DNA of 64,000 nt from Erysipelotrichaceae bacterium (GTDB lineage Bacteria; Bacillota_I; Bacilli_A; Acholeplasmatales; Anaeroplasmataceae). Both the position numbers and the translations under genes were made by a program. How positions within the stretch are numbered: position 1 is the first letter of the stretch; each line of letters starts with the position of its first letter. The DNA is taken from positions 1-64,000 of the forward strand of contig SVAZ01000007.1 in NCBI GenBank assembly GCA_015059145.1, read 5' to 3'. The notes beneath the pieces are model-generated. The model did no database searches. It was given only the letters and a program-made list of their open reading frames with translations, and was not told where the DNA came from. Shown here piece by piece: positions 19,561-29,344 of this stretch.

Positions 19561-20511
19561 TTAATTTTCCTCACTTCTTTTATTATAATTATTATTTTCA
19601 AACCACGCTTCAATTTCCATTAAGGATTTATTAAATTCCTTAACATCCGTAAAGCTTGGTAGTTTGACCATGAAACATTTTTTTGCCTCTATTATTTTCT
19701 TTTGTAAAACTATAATAATTTTAGGCTTAACACTTTGGAACATTTGATCAGGCAATTCTACTAGTCCAATAATAGACATTTCCTTTAAAAGCTCCTCTTT
19801 AAACTTCTTATCCTTATCGTAATCAAAGAAGTCATTTTCTACAATACCAATCATACATCCATCTTCTTTAATCATCTTAACATAATTTAAGATTGCCTTA
19901 TATGGAAAATACTCGCCATCATTTTCACTATGAGGCATATCAAATACAACACAATCCATATTTGCTAAATTTAAATTGAATGTATCCTGTAAAAAAATTT
20001 CAACAGGTGATGATAACAAATCAGCAAGCATACCTGTAAGCTTAGTCATCCATAAATCATTATCACAGGCGAATAAGCTTAGCTCCTTATCTAAATGGTT
20101 TGATATTGTTAACAACAAATTACCAGTTCCACATAGTGGATCTAATATAGATATTTTTTTATTAGGACATAGCTTAGTAATTAAATAAGCCATAAAAATA
20201 CCTAATGTATCTGGTGTTGTATTACCATTAGGAATACGCATTTCCTTAAAGCCTCTTAGAACTATAGATTGCATAGCCTTTCTTACATCCTCAACAGTGA
20301 AATCAACCTCTGCAATTTTATCATAAATACCTTGAAGCTTTTCTACATTCTCAGAATCTAAATCCGTTAGAACCTCTCCAGCTAAAATATTTTTCACTGT
20401 CATTTCTAAAAGCTCAAAATATGGCTTATGAAAAACCTCGTATAATAGGTTATTGGATTCATCTAAGCAATCATAAAACAATTCTAGATTATTAATATCC
20501 ACTTTTTTCAT
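19561..20511 (-). CDS. Class I SAM-dependent methyltransferase, YtxK-like (N6-MTase fold)
   Basis: About 316 aa. The N-terminal helical region is followed by NGNTTPDTLG and the SAM loop ILDPLCGTGNLLLTI (about 120-134). Motif IV, normally NPPY or DPPY, reads VVFDMPHSEN, so it lacks the aromatic residue of DNA adenine methylases. This fits YtxK, a degenerate relative whose gene is also next to ackA in Bacillus. The role is unknown. Confidence 0.82.
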   Translation of the reverse strand: MKKVDINNLELFYDCLDESNNLLYEVFHKPYFELLEMTVKNILAGEVLTDLDSENVEKLQGIYDKIAEVDFTVEDVRKAMQSIVLRGFKEMRIPNGNTTPDTLGIFMAYLITKLCPNKKISILDPLCGTGNLLLTISNHLDKELSLFACDNDLWMTKLTGMLADLLSSPVEIFLQDTFNLNLANMDCVVFDMPHSENDGEYFPYKAILNYVKMIKEDGCMIGIVENDFFDYDKDKKFKEELLKEMSIIGLVELPDQMFQSVKPKIIIVLQKKIIEAKKCFMVKLPSFTDVKEFNKSLMEIEAWFENNNYNKRSEEN

Positions 20512-20532
20512 GTTTTCAACACCACCTAAAGT

Positions 20533-20561
20533 ATTATATCAAAACAAACTCCTAAAGTAAA
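20533..20561 (-). promoter_or_regulatory. Promoter of the ytxK-like/ackA operon
   Basis: TTTACT, 17-base spacer, TATAAT, with TGA before the -10; about 20 bases upstream of the methyltransferase gene start. Confidence 0.6.
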
Positions 20562-20565
20562 TAAA

Positions 20566-20871
20566 CTATGTATCATTTTCATTTAATTTAACCTTAGACA
20601 GACTCCATTTAAATCTAAAAGCTAAAAATCTAATAATGATACCTACTCCAACAGATGTAAGTAAATACCAAGGCTCTGTAAAGATTCTTATTTCTTTACT
20701 AAGCATTATATCTCGTATTATTCCGCCTCCACAGGCAGTAATAACACCTAATATTATTACTCCGAATAAATCTAGCTTGTTTTCAATCGCAATTAAGGCT
20801 CCTGATACAGAAAAAGCAACTGTACCAATAAAGCTCATAATAATTAACAAAATTTCTATATCAATAATCAC
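20566..20871 (-). CDS. Half-length TRIC / UPF0126 family channel-like membrane protein
   Basis: 101 aa with three hydrophobic segments and the family motif CGGGIIRDIML (about 47-57). Normal bacterial TRIC proteins are about 200 aa with two such repeats; only the first is present, and the 55 bases downstream leave no room for the second. The start is GTG, overlapping the HAD stop by 4 bases (GTGA), so translation is probably coupled. It could be a single-repeat form or a decayed gene. Confidence 0.75.
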   Translation of the reverse strand: MIIDIEILLIIMSFIGTVAFSVSGALIAIENKLDLFGVIILGVITACGGGIIRDIMLSKEIRIFTEPWYLLTSVGVGIIIRFLAFRFKWSLSKVKLNENDT

Positions 20872-21512
20872 ATCTCCAAATAATTAATTACATCATATGG
20901 TGTATCACAAATATTTTTAGCACCTATACTTTCCAAATAGTTTCTACCCTTAAATCCATATCCTACAAAAATACCATTACAGCCTGCATTACATACAGTC
21001 TTGTAATCAACATCACTATCACCAATATATGTAAGATTGCTATAATCACATTTATACCACTTACAAATAATATCTAATCCCATAGTTGAAGGCTTTCTTT
21101 TGATATCCGGTCTATCACCAATAATAATATCAAAAAAACCATCAAAGAATTTTTTGCATAATAAATCAAGCATACCTTGAGCCTTATTAGAAAGTACAGC
21201 CATCTTATATCCTTTATTTTTACAATAGCTTAACAATTCCATAATTCCTTCATACGGCTTAGTATAAACATCAAAATGCTCCATATAATATTTTTTAAAA
21301 GCAGCCAAAACATCATCTAGCCTAGATGCATCACCCTTTAAGCTTCTTTCTATAAGCTTTAAAATACCATCACCTATAAAAGCTTTAGTTTCTAATAGAG
21401 TAACCTTATTATATCCATAATATTCTAAAGCATAATTACTTGCCTCATTTAAATCCCTTAATGTATCTAAAAGTGTTCCATCTAAGTCAAAAACAATTAC
21501 TTTTTTATTCAT
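20868..21512 (-). CDS. HAD superfamily phosphatase (phosphoglycolate phosphatase-like)
   Basis: 214 aa. Nucleophile motif VFDLDGTLLDT (Asp9, Asp11), motif II VLSNKA, motif III Lys in KRKP, motif IV YIGDSDVDYKT, with a four-helix cap between motifs I and II (Gph/PGP type). SD AAGGAG. It likely hydrolyses a small phosphorylated metabolite. It is divergent from gdhA and co-transcribed with the TRIC-like gene. Confidence 0.85.
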   Translation of the reverse strand: MNKKVIVFDLDGTLLDTLRDLNEASNYALEYYGYNKVTLLETKAFIGDGILKLIERSLKGDASRLDDVLAAFKKYYMEHFDVYTKPYEGIMELLSYCKNKGYKMAVLSNKAQGMLDLLCKKFFDGFFDIIIGDRPDIKRKPSTMGLDIICKWYKCDYSNLTYIGDSDVDYKTVCNAGCNGIFVGYGFKGRNYLESIGAKNICDTPYDVINYLEM

Positions 21513-21549
21513 AAGTAACTCCTTGTATAATTAGTAATTCACTTTTAAA

Positions 21550-21558
21550 ATTATACCA
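21550..21558 (-). promoter_or_regulatory. Extended -10 promoter of the HAD gene
   Basis: TGGTATAAT on the minus strand, about 38 bases upstream of the HAD start, in the divergent region shared with gdhA. Confidence 0.6.
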
Positions 21559-21628
21559 TAAATGTCTTTTTTATGAAATAATTGGCAATAAATTCACTAA
21601 AATTATAAAATCGAATAATTTAATTTTG

Positions 21629-21642
21629 TGAAAACGTTATTT
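21629..21642 (+). promoter_or_regulatory. cre-like site upstream of gdhA
   Basis: TGAAAACGTTATTT agrees with the CcpA cre consensus TGWAANCGNTNWCA except for the last two bases. It lies about 25 bases upstream of the gdhA -35 region. The regulatory role is inferred from similarity only. Confidence 0.35.
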
Positions 21643-21666
21643 TTTTAAATTTTCTTTATAAAATTA

Positions 21667-23067
<1,401 letters not shown>

Positions 23068-23074
23068 CAATATG

Positions 23075-23106
23075 AAAAAGTCTTAAATTAATTAAGACTT
23101 TTTTTA
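23075..23106 (+). terminator. Terminator after gdhA
   Basis: AAAAAGTCTTAA / TTAAGACTTTTT arms around a short AT loop, ending in a T run. Confidence 0.85.
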
Positions 23107-23159
23107 ATTTAAAACATAAAAAAATTGATAAAAAAAGTCGAGTGTTTTGGGAGGAAAAA

Positions 23160-23669
23160 ATGAGATTAAATTTACAAAAGGAATTAGATATTAAAAAATG
23201 GATAGAAAGTGAGCGTGCTAAACGAGATTTATGCTCAACATATAACTACTGCTCAAAATGTGATAAAACAAAAGAAAATCCTTGTGCCATTGCATATACC
23301 TTATATAACAAAAAGGAAAAACCAAATGTATTATCTTTTCAAGAAAAGCTTGATAATGCTAAAGATGCTACAAAGGATAAATTTAAAGAACTTTGTTTAG
23401 AAATTAAAGCAAGTGGTGTAAAGGTACGTATCTGCAAGAAGAATGTTACATTAAGATATAACAAGCAATTAATTGGGTTAATATCATTAACTAGAAACAG
23501 TTTAAAAATACATCTAGCAATAGACCCTCAATCTCATAACGAGATTCCAAATATAGATTATAGCTCAAAGAAAACCTACCAGCAGGTTCCTTTTACTATT
23601 AAGCTTACAACTAAAAAATTACTCAAGGATGCTTGTGCTCTTGTGGATGAAATAATTGAATCAGAATAG
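23160..23669 (+). CDS. Conserved protein of unknown function with an N-terminal Cys cluster
   Basis: 169 aa, starting at the ATG behind GGAGGAAAAA. The N-terminus has CSTYNYCSKC followed by a further Cys (CAIAYTLYNKK), a possible metal site. Residues from about 55 to the end (SFQEKL, VKVRICKKNVTLRYNKQLIG, LKIHLAIDP, YQQVPFTIKLTTKKLLKDA) match by recall an uncharacterised domain common in Clostridia and Bacilli that has the pattern R-LALDP and VP-KIKS-R. No function is known to me. Confidence 0.78.
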   Translation: MRLNLQKELDIKKWIESERAKRDLCSTYNYCSKCDKTKENPCAIAYTLYNKKEKPNVLSFQEKLDNAKDATKDKFKELCLEIKASGVKVRICKKNVTLRYNKQLIGLISLTRNSLKIHLAIDPQSHNEIPNIDYSSKKTYQQVPFTIKLTTKKLLKDACALVDEIIESE

Positions 23670-23670
23670 A

Positions 23671-23701
23671 AAAAACGAATGGATTATCCATTCGTTTTTT
23701 T
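23671..23701 (+). terminator. Terminator after the Cys-cluster gene
   Basis: AAACGAATGGAT / ATCCATTCGTTT arms with a tiny loop and flanking A and T runs; could work on both strands. Confidence 0.85.
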
Positions 23702-23714
23702 ACAGCTCTATTTA

Positions 23715-23738
23715 GAGTATCTTAAGGGGGAGATACTC
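23715..23738. repeat. Perfect hairpin in the gap before the NUDIX gene
   Basis: GAGTATCT-TAAGGGGG-AGATACTC: 8-base arms around a G-rich loop, not followed by a T run on either strand. Downstream on the plus strand is a 9-codon reading frame (23764-23793) with a weak purine-rich SD. Nothing known is recognised here. Confidence 0.5.
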
Positions 23739-23796
23739 AAAGACAAAGAGAAGAGAAATTATTATGTACCTTAATTATACAACACAAATGTAAAGT

Positions 23797-24300
23797 TTAC
23801 AATACATTTTTATTCTTTTTTACATTTTGTTTAAAATAGTAATTATAGAACTCTTCTGCAAGCCCACCCTTGGCTACTTCAGCTAATGCTTCTTCTAAAT
23901 CAAACCAAGCATATGAATCAACCTCATGATTAGGTTTTATATCACCTTTTATAGTCACATAATAATTGAATACTAAGGTATTGCTTTTCTCCCAATACAT
24001 GCTTTTTTGAAAGGTAATTTCAATAGGCTCAACACCTATTTCCTCCCTTAATTCTCTTACTACTGCCTCTTCAGCCGACTCACCCTTATTAACATATCCA
24101 GCAACCAATATATATCGTGGCTTATTGTATTGCTGTATAAAAAGTGTTTTATCCTTATCATCATTTAATACAACCATACTTACTGCTGTATTAAAAATAG
24201 GAAATCTATATTGATTACAATTATTACAAAAAGGCACCATACCTTCATGCTCTAAAAATTTCATTTCTAATTTATTACCACATTCAACACAATGCTTCAT
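23797..24300 (-). CDS. Zinc-ribbon NUDIX hydrolase
   Basis: 167 aa. The N-terminal zinc ribbon (CVECGN and CNNCNQ, about residues 4-29) is followed by a NUDIX domain with the box beginning GYVNKGESAEEAVVRELREE (about 69-88). The arrangement resembles NudC-type NAD(H) pyrophosphatases but lacks their SQPWPFP signature, so the substrate is open. It ends 2 bases before the patatin-gene stop codon and shares its strand, so is likely co-transcribed. Confidence 0.83.
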   Translation of the reverse strand: MKHCVECGNKLEMKFLEHEGMVPFCNNCNQYRFPIFNTAVSMVVLNDDKDKTLFIQQYNKPRYILVAGYVNKGESAEEAVVRELREEIGVEPIEITFQKSMYWEKSNTLVFNYYVTIKGDIKPNHEVDSYAWFDLEEALAEVAKGGLAEEFYNYYFKQNVKKNKNVL

Positions 24301-24302
24301 TT

Positions 24303-25133
24303 TTATTCTCCTAATTTATCTACAAAGGCCATGCCAGCCTCAAAGCCTAGCTCATAGCCCTCATGTATGTACTTCTTATTTCTTTCAACCCTTCTTACCT
24401 TAAATCTTTCATCAGGCTGAACAATCTTCATTAAACCCTCTGAATATAGCTTTTCTGCCTTTTCTCTTTGCTGGTTATAGACCAAATCCTCATTTAAAAG
24501 CTTCTCTAACAAAGAAGGATATTTCTTATACATCACTTTATAAAGTCTACCTTGCGCCTTGCTAATTCTTTTTTTTCTAAAGGTAATTGGTTTAGTCAAA
24601 ACACATACAACCTCATCATACTCATCACTTATAAATCCTAGTGGTAAATGCTCTGATATACCACCATCTAAATATAGCTTATCATCTATATTAACCATCC
24701 TACTAACTATTGGCATGCTTGCAGATGCAACAATGCATTTTTCAAATTCATCTTTGCTTTTTTCAAAATATTCACATTGTCCAGTTTCGCAATTTGTAGC
24801 ACCAACAATAAAATTAGGACCCTTCTTAAATTCCTCATAATTAAATTTTAGATTACAAGGCAACTCCTCAAAAACAAATTTAGATCCAAATGCACTACCA
24901 GTTTTAATAAGATTCCTTAATCCAAAATATCGTTTATCTTGTCCATATTCAAAAATAATTTCCTTATTTCGACCAAAATCCTTAGACACATAGTTATATC
25001 CACACAAAGCTCCTGCAGATATTCCAACTACGGTATCAAACTCAACATTAGCTTCTAAAAAGGCATCTAATACTCCACTTGTAAAAATACCTCTATAAGC
25101 TCCACCCTCTAATAACAATAACCTCTTTTTCAT
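24303..25133 (-). CDS. Patatin-like phospholipase / esterase (YjjU type)
   Basis: 276 aa from the ATG that follows GGGGTGTTTGT. Oxyanion motif GGAYRGIF (10-17), nucleophile elbow GISAG with Ser39, and catalytic Asp156 in DGGISEHLPLG: a complete Ser-Asp dyad. The C-terminal region with YNQQREKAEKLY and the positively charged tail resembles the YjjU branch. It is cytoplasmic, with no signal peptide. No defence-type partners (nucleotide cyclase, CapV context) are nearby, so housekeeping lipid turnover is the simpler reading. Confidence 0.87.
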   Translation of the reverse strand: MKKRLLLLEGGAYRGIFTSGVLDAFLEANVEFDTVVGISAGALCGYNYVSKDFGRNKEIIFEYGQDKRYFGLRNLIKTGSAFGSKFVFEELPCNLKFNYEEFKKGPNFIVGATNCETGQCEYFEKSKDEFEKCIVASASMPIVSRMVNIDDKLYLDGGISEHLPLGFISDEYDEVVCVLTKPITFRKKRISKAQGRLYKVMYKKYPSLLEKLLNEDLVYNQQREKAEKLYSEGLMKIVQPDERFKVRRVERNKKYIHEGYELGFEAGMAFVDKLGE

Positions 25134-25222
25134 ACAAACACCCCTACAAGCCTTATTATAACCTAACAACAAGAAAATATAATTCTACAATTTAGAGAAA
25201 TACTATTTTCACATTAATAAAG

Positions 25223-25248
25223 AAAAAAATGGTCATTATAGACCATTT
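25223..25248 (-). terminator. Terminator after tRNA-Leu
   Basis: AAATGGTC-TATAAT-GACCATTT followed by TTTTT on the minus strand, 13 bases after the tRNA CCA end. Confidence 0.85.
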
Positions 25249-25260
25249 GTTTTTTTAGTA

Positions 25261-25344
25261 TGGTGCCCGAAACAGGAATCGAACCTGCACACCGGAGGTA
25301 CTAGATTCTAAGTCTAGCGCGTCTGCCAGTTCCGCCATTCGGGC
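25261..25344 (-). tRNA. tRNA-Leu (anticodon UAG, reads CUA)
   Basis: Minus-strand cloverleaf: acceptor GCCCGAA / TTCGGGC, D arm GCGGAACTGGCAGACGC, anticodon stem CTAGA / TCTAG with loop CTTAGAA (anticodon TAG), a long class II variable arm, T arm CAGGTTCGATTCCTG, discriminator A and an encoded CCA. It has its own strong promoter and terminator, so is transcribed alone between rsmH and the patatin gene. Confidence 0.97.
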
Positions 25345-25380
25345 ATTTGTATAAAAAGCTTTATTCAAGCTGCATTAATT

Positions 25381-25408
25381 ATTATACCAAACAATTATTA
25401 AAAGTCAA
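25381..25408 (-). promoter_or_regulatory. Promoter of tRNA-Leu
   Basis: TTGACT, 16-base spacer, TATAAT with TGG before the -10; the closest match to consensus in this window, as expected for a stable RNA. Confidence 0.82.
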
Positions 25409-25452
25409 TAAACAAATACAATTAAATTAAGCTTTTTACAAAATATTTTAAA

Positions 25453-26382
25453 TTACCTTTTTCTTATAACTCTCATCTTAGCACTATGGGCTCTATTATT
25501 ATTTTTAAGCTCCTCTTCACTTGGTAAAATAGGCTTTCTAGTTACAAGCTCAAAAGGTGCTTCATCATTTATCATGATAGGTAAGCCTTCTATGTTTTCT
25601 ACCGTAGAAGCCTCCTTAAATACTGTCTTACAAATTCTATCCTCTAGGGAATGGAATGTAATAACAACAGCATATCCATCATTATTTAGCATTTCTAAGG
25701 CATCATTAATAGAAACCTCAAAAACTCTTAGTTCATCATTTACAGCTATTCTTAATGCTTGGAAGGTTTGCTTTGCAGGATGGCCCTTTTGTCTTAAAAC
25801 CTTTTGAGGTAAAGCCTTCTTAATAACATCAACAAGCTCAAAGGTTGTATGAATAGGCTTAATAGCTCTTTCACGCTCTATTGCTCTTGCAATTTGCTTA
25901 GAGAATGGATCCTCACCATATCTATATAGTATTCTTACAATATCCTCATAGCTCCACTCATTAACTATCTTTTCTGCTGTTAGCTCTGCAGCCTGATTCA
26001 TTCTCATATCAAGTGGTGCATCATAATTATATGAGAATCCTCTTTCAGGTATATCAAATTGGAATGATGAAACTCCTAAATCATAAATAATACCATCTAT
26101 TTTAGTAACTCCTAATTCATTTAAAGCCTTCTTTAAATCAACGAAATTGGATTTTACAAAGGTATAATTACTTCCTATTTTATCTAACCTTTCCTTACTA
26201 CGCATAAATGCATAATCATCCTGATCAAAACAATATAAATGACCTGTAGTAAGCTTAGATAAAATAAGTGATGAATGCCCACCACCACCTGTAGTAGCAT
26301 CAACATAAATTCCATCAGGCTTAATATTTAAATGCTCTACTGCCTCATCTAATAATACAGTCTTATGAACGTACTCCATCAT
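25453..26382 (-). CDS. rsmH: 16S rRNA (cytosine-1402-N4)-methyltransferase
   Basis: Methylates C1402 of 16S rRNA using [16 protein letters not shown] opening, SAM loop [43 protein letters not shown] and the C-terminal [10 protein letters not shown] are the family hallmarks; 309 aa is normal. Two adjacent ATG codons share SD AAGGAG. It overlaps the upstream NUDIX gene by 20 bases. In most bacteria this gene opens the division and cell-wall (dcw) cluster; here none of that cluster follows. Confidence 0.96.
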   Translation of the reverse strand: MMEYVHKTVLLDEAVEHLNIKPDGIYVDATTGGGGHSSLILSKLTTGHLYCFDQDDYAFMRSKERLDKIGSNYTFVKSNFVDLKKALNELGVTKIDGIIYDLGVSSFQFDIPERGFSYNYDAPLDMRMNQAAELTAEKIVNEWSYEDIVRILYRYGEDPFSKQIARAIERERAIKPIHTTFELVDVIKKALPQKVLRQKGHPAKQTFQALRIAVNDELRVFEVSINDALEMLNNDGYAVVITFHSLEDRICKTVFKEASTVENIEGLPIMINDEAPFELVTRKPILPSEEELKNNNRAHSAKMRVIRKR

Positions 26383-26887
26383 ATATCTCCTTAAGCTTTT
26401 TAAGAATAATAACCTCTCTTTCGACCCATGGGCACATAGTAATATCGTTATTATCCAATATTTTTTGATTATTATTTATTGCTTCATCTAATGTGACAAA
26501 AACTAAATTATAGCCATATTCCTTTTCATAGTCATCTAAATTAGTGTCACCAATTTCATCTTTCACATCAACTAAATAGTAATATGATGTATGTTCAAAG
26601 ATTTCATCATATATCGCAGACTTTCTGATTTCCTTAAATACTGCAAATTCCTTAATAGATTCTACAATAACATCTATTCCCGTTTCTTCCTTGAATTCTC
26701 TAATCAATGCCATTTCCTTAGTTTCATTAGGATTAATTCCACCACCCGGAAATTTATATTCACCATATTTATCACTTTTAATTAAAATAATTTTATCATT
26801 TTTAAAAGCTATTCCTCTTGATGCTGAGCGTTTATTTCTATACGTAACATTATCATAATTTCTTTTATCCATTATAAATTCGTACAT
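26363..26887 (-). CDS. NUDIX hydrolase
   Basis: 174 aa. The NUDIX box [25 protein letters not shown] (cited as the stretch from about 48 to 72) has the conserved Gly, the REFKEE core and the trailing Gly. The N-terminal half carries the usual beta strands. SD GAGGTGA is very close to the ATG. It overlaps rsmH, so translation is likely coupled. Substrate unknown. Confidence 0.83.
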   Translation of the reverse strand: MYEFIMDKRNYDNVTYRNKRSASRGIAFKNDKIILIKSDKYGEYKFPGGGINPNETKEMALIREFKEETGIDVIVESIKEFAVFKEIRKSAIYDEIFEHTSYYYLVDVKDEIGDTNLDDYEKEYGYNLVFVTLDEAINNNQKILDNNDITMCPWVEREVIILKKLKEIYDGVRS

Positions 26888-26944
26888 TCACCTCACCCAC
26901 CAATCACAAATAGTTTACCATATTTTAGTTAATAATTCACTATA

Positions 26945-26974
26945 AATAGAAAATAGACGCCCTAGCGTCTATTT
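26945..26974 (-). terminator. Terminator after rpmF
   Basis: AAATAGACG-CTAGGG-CGTCTATTT followed by a T-rich stretch on the minus strand. Confidence 0.75.
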
Positions 26975-26994
26975 CTATCAGTAATATTTCGTTA

Positions 26995-27189
26995 TTATTC
27001 TTCTGTCTTTTCAGCCTTTGGAGCAACAACTTGCTTACCCTTATAGAAACCACAGCTTGAACATACTCTATGAGCTAAAGTTAATTCACCGCAGTTAGGA
27101 CAAGTAATCATTCCTGGAACGCTTAAAGCCAAGTGAGAGCGTCTTACTCTCTTCTTCATCTTAGATACTCTACGAAAAGGTACTGCCAT
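26995..27189 (-). CDS. rpmF: 50S ribosomal protein L32
   Basis: 64 aa from the ATG behind [34 protein letters not shown] is the standard opening, and the zinc ribbon has CPNCG and CSSCG. It follows yceD by 12 bases, the conserved yceD-rpmF pair. Confidence 0.97.
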   Translation of the reverse strand: MAVPFRRVSKMKKRVRRSHLALSVPGMITCPNCGELTLAHRVCSSCGFYKGKQVVAPKAEKTEE

Positions 27190-27201
27190 GCAAAACACCT
27201 C

Positions 27202-27654
27202 CTACAATAAATCCTTAAGTGAAGCAAATGCAGGATTAATCTTTCTTTCCTCAGGTTCTTCTTCAATATCAGATTCATATTCCTCATTAGTTAAAGACAT
27301 TGGCTTATTAACAAGTATATTAGTTAATATTGCCTCCTTAGTATCTATGGTTTGTCCTTCTATTAAGAAAACATCCTCAATTGAATCATCAGTAGAGAAA
27401 ATCTCCTCCGCAATTGTTTCAATAGTATAAGGAACTTCGTCTAGAGAAACTGCATCCTCCATTATAACCTCAATACGAATATTGAAGATACATAGATAAG
27501 TGTCAACTCCTCTTTCCTTAATCACTGTATGAACTTCACAAGGCTTAGAAGATATGATATCTTCGAACCCATTAAGCTCTTCTGATAAATCTAATGATTC
27601 ATCAAATGAATAAGGCATTGCTAATTTCCTTAACTGAGCTAAAGCAAATCGCAT
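27202..27654 (-). CDS. yceD: YceD family (DUF177) 23S rRNA accumulation protein
   Basis: 150 aa from the ATG after GAGGTGATTTTT. Acidic protein with the family pattern including a conserved Cys (SKPCEVHTVIKERGVDTYLC) and a C-terminal NPAFASLKDLL that matches the DUF177 end P-F--L--LL. The usual two further Cys are not obvious. Its position immediately before rpmF strongly supports the call; the family is needed for normal 23S rRNA levels. Confidence 0.85.
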   Translation of the reverse strand: MRFALAQLRKLAMPYSFDESLDLSEELNGFEDIISSKPCEVHTVIKERGVDTYLCIFNIRIEVIMEDAVSLDEVPYTIETIAEEIFSTDDSIEDVFLIEGQTIDTKEAILTNILVNKPMSLTNEEYESDIEEEPEERKINPAFASLKDLL

Positions 27655-27759
27655 AAAAATCACCTCAGCATTTCAATTATATTTTTTTTATATATAAATG
27701 TCAAGAAAAATGTTATTTAATATCAAATAATTATTAATGTTTTTTTGATAAACAAGTAA

Positions 27760-29298
27760 TCATTCAAATCTCAACTCTAAATCTACTAACCCTTCATAAA
27801 AATCATCCTCATGTGTTACTAAAATAACACTTCCTGGAAATTGATCTATAGCCTCCCATAATTCTGATTTTGAGGCTACATCTAAATGATTAGTAGGCTC
27901 ATCAAAAATTAGCACATTAGATTTCTTCATTGTCATTAATGCCAATCTTACCTTGGTTTGCTGTCCACCTGATAGCTCCCTCATAGGCTTTGTAGCCAAA
28001 TCACCTTTTATTCCCGCAGTTGCAAGCACACTTCTTAATTCTCCATCAGTCTTTAAATGATAATAATATCTCAGATAGCTGATTGGGGTAACATTTGCCT
28101 CATATTCCTCTTCTTGTGCAAAATAATTTAAATCCGCTGATGGATTCCAAACAAATTCACCACCAAGCTTAGGTAGTAACCCTGTAATTGTTTTTAATAT
28201 AGTAGACTTACCTACACCATTATGACCTAATATTGCAATCTTTTGATTTTGCTTCATTAAGAATTCTAAATCAGATAATACAACCTTATCACCATAGCCA
28301 ACACTTAAATTCTTTAGCTTTAAAACCTCTTGACCTAACCCTTTTGAAAAAGGAAATTTCAAATGCATAGGCTCATGATTTTTAGGCTTTTCTAGCTTAG
28401 ATATTCTTTCTAGCATCTTTCTTCTTGATTGAGCCTGCTTAGTAGTTGTAGCACGTACTATATTTCGTTGAATAAAATCTTCAGTTTTCTTAATAAATTT
28501 TTGTTGATTTTCATAAGCCTTTTTATATTGCTCTTCTCTTAATTGTCTTTCCTTTAAATAGGTATCATAAGGCATATTATAGCGTGTCATAACCTTATTA
28601 CTTAAGCAATATACGCTTTTACCTATTTGTCGTAAAAAGCCCTCATCATGGCTTATTACAACAAATGCCTTTTTAAAATCATTTAAATACTTAGCCAGCC
28701 ATTCAATATGTGCTACATCTAAAAAGTTAGTAGGCTCATCCATTAATAGCACATCAGGCTCCTCTAGCAATAGCTTTGCTAAATATACCTTAGCTCTTTG
28801 ACCACCACTTAAATTTTTAAGCGGAGTATCTAAGCCATATTGTGCTATACCTAATCCATTTATCATATTACCTAATGTAGAATTCATTGCATAAAAATTA
28901 GATTTATCTAATTCATCCTGAATGCTTTGAGCATAATCTAAATATCTTTCATAATCCTTTTCATCACATTCACATAGCATTTCATAATATTCATTCATTT
29001 TTGCCTCCTTTTGTAATAAAGGGGCAAAAACCTCAGTAATATAATCATATATACTAACATCTGTCTTTACCTTTAAATGCTGATCTAAATAGGCATAGCT
29101 TATATTATTAAGCCATTCAATTTTGCCAGCATCAGGGATTAAATTTTTCGCTATTAAATTCATAAATGTAGATTTACCACAGCCATTATCACCTACTAAT
29201 ACTATATGATCCCCATGTAATATTCTAAATGATACATCATTAAATAGGTTTTGATCTGTATATTTAAATCTTAATCCTTCTACCTCTAATAATCCCAT
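27760..29298 (-). CDS. ABC-F family ribosome-associated ATPase
   Basis: 512 aa soluble protein with two ABC domains and no membrane part. First domain: Walker A GDNGCGKST, LSGGQRAK, LLMDEPTNFLD. Second: GHNGVGKST, LSGGQQTK, LIFDEPTNHLD. The linker between them is about 80 residues, Lys/Gln rich. EQ2-type catalytic residues are present (DEPTN). Such proteins bind the ribosomal E site, either as translation factors (YbiT, YkpA and Uup groups) or antibiotic-resistance factors; which applies cannot be told. SD AGGAGTATTTT. Transcribed downstream of thrS after a terminator. Confidence 0.87.
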   Translation of the reverse strand: MGLLEVEGLRFKYTDQNLFNDVSFRILHGDHIVLVGDNGCGKSTFMNLIAKNLIPDAGKIEWLNNISYAYLDQHLKVKTDVSIYDYITEVFAPLLQKEAKMNEYYEMLCECDEKDYERYLDYAQSIQDELDKSNFYAMNSTLGNMINGLGIAQYGLDTPLKNLSGGQRAKVYLAKLLLEEPDVLLMDEPTNFLDVAHIEWLAKYLNDFKKAFVVISHDEGFLRQIGKSVYCLSNKVMTRYNMPYDTYLKERQLREEQYKKAYENQQKFIKKTEDFIQRNIVRATTTKQAQSRRKMLERISKLEKPKNHEPMHLKFPFSKGLGQEVLKLKNLSVGYGDKVVLSDLEFLMKQNQKIAILGHNGVGKSTILKTITGLLPKLGGEFVWNPSADLNYFAQEEEYEANVTPISYLRYYYHLKTDGELRSVLATAGIKGDLATKPMRELSGGQQTKVRLALMTMKKSNVLIFDEPTNHLDVASKSELWEAIDQFPGSVILVTHEDDFYEGLVDLELRFE

Positions 29299-29316
29299 AA
29301 AATACTCCTATGTATT

Positions 29317-29340
29317 AAAAGCCTAGCATTGCTAGGCCTT
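29317..29340 (-). terminator. Terminator after thrS
   Basis: AAGGCCTAGC / GCTAGGCTT arms with a three-base loop, then TTTTAATA on the minus strand, in the 46-base gap before the ABC-F gene. Confidence 0.82.
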
Positions 29341-29344
29341 TATA

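Noticed and set aside
19561-20511. DNA adenine methyltransferase of a restriction system
   Set aside because: Motif IV is DMPH instead of NPPY/DPPY, no restriction partner is present, and the ackA neighbour identifies it as YtxK-like.
24303-25133. Patatin gene as part of a CBASS-type defence system
   Set aside because: No cyclase, Cap2/3 or other defence gene is adjacent; neighbours are NUDIX and a tRNA.
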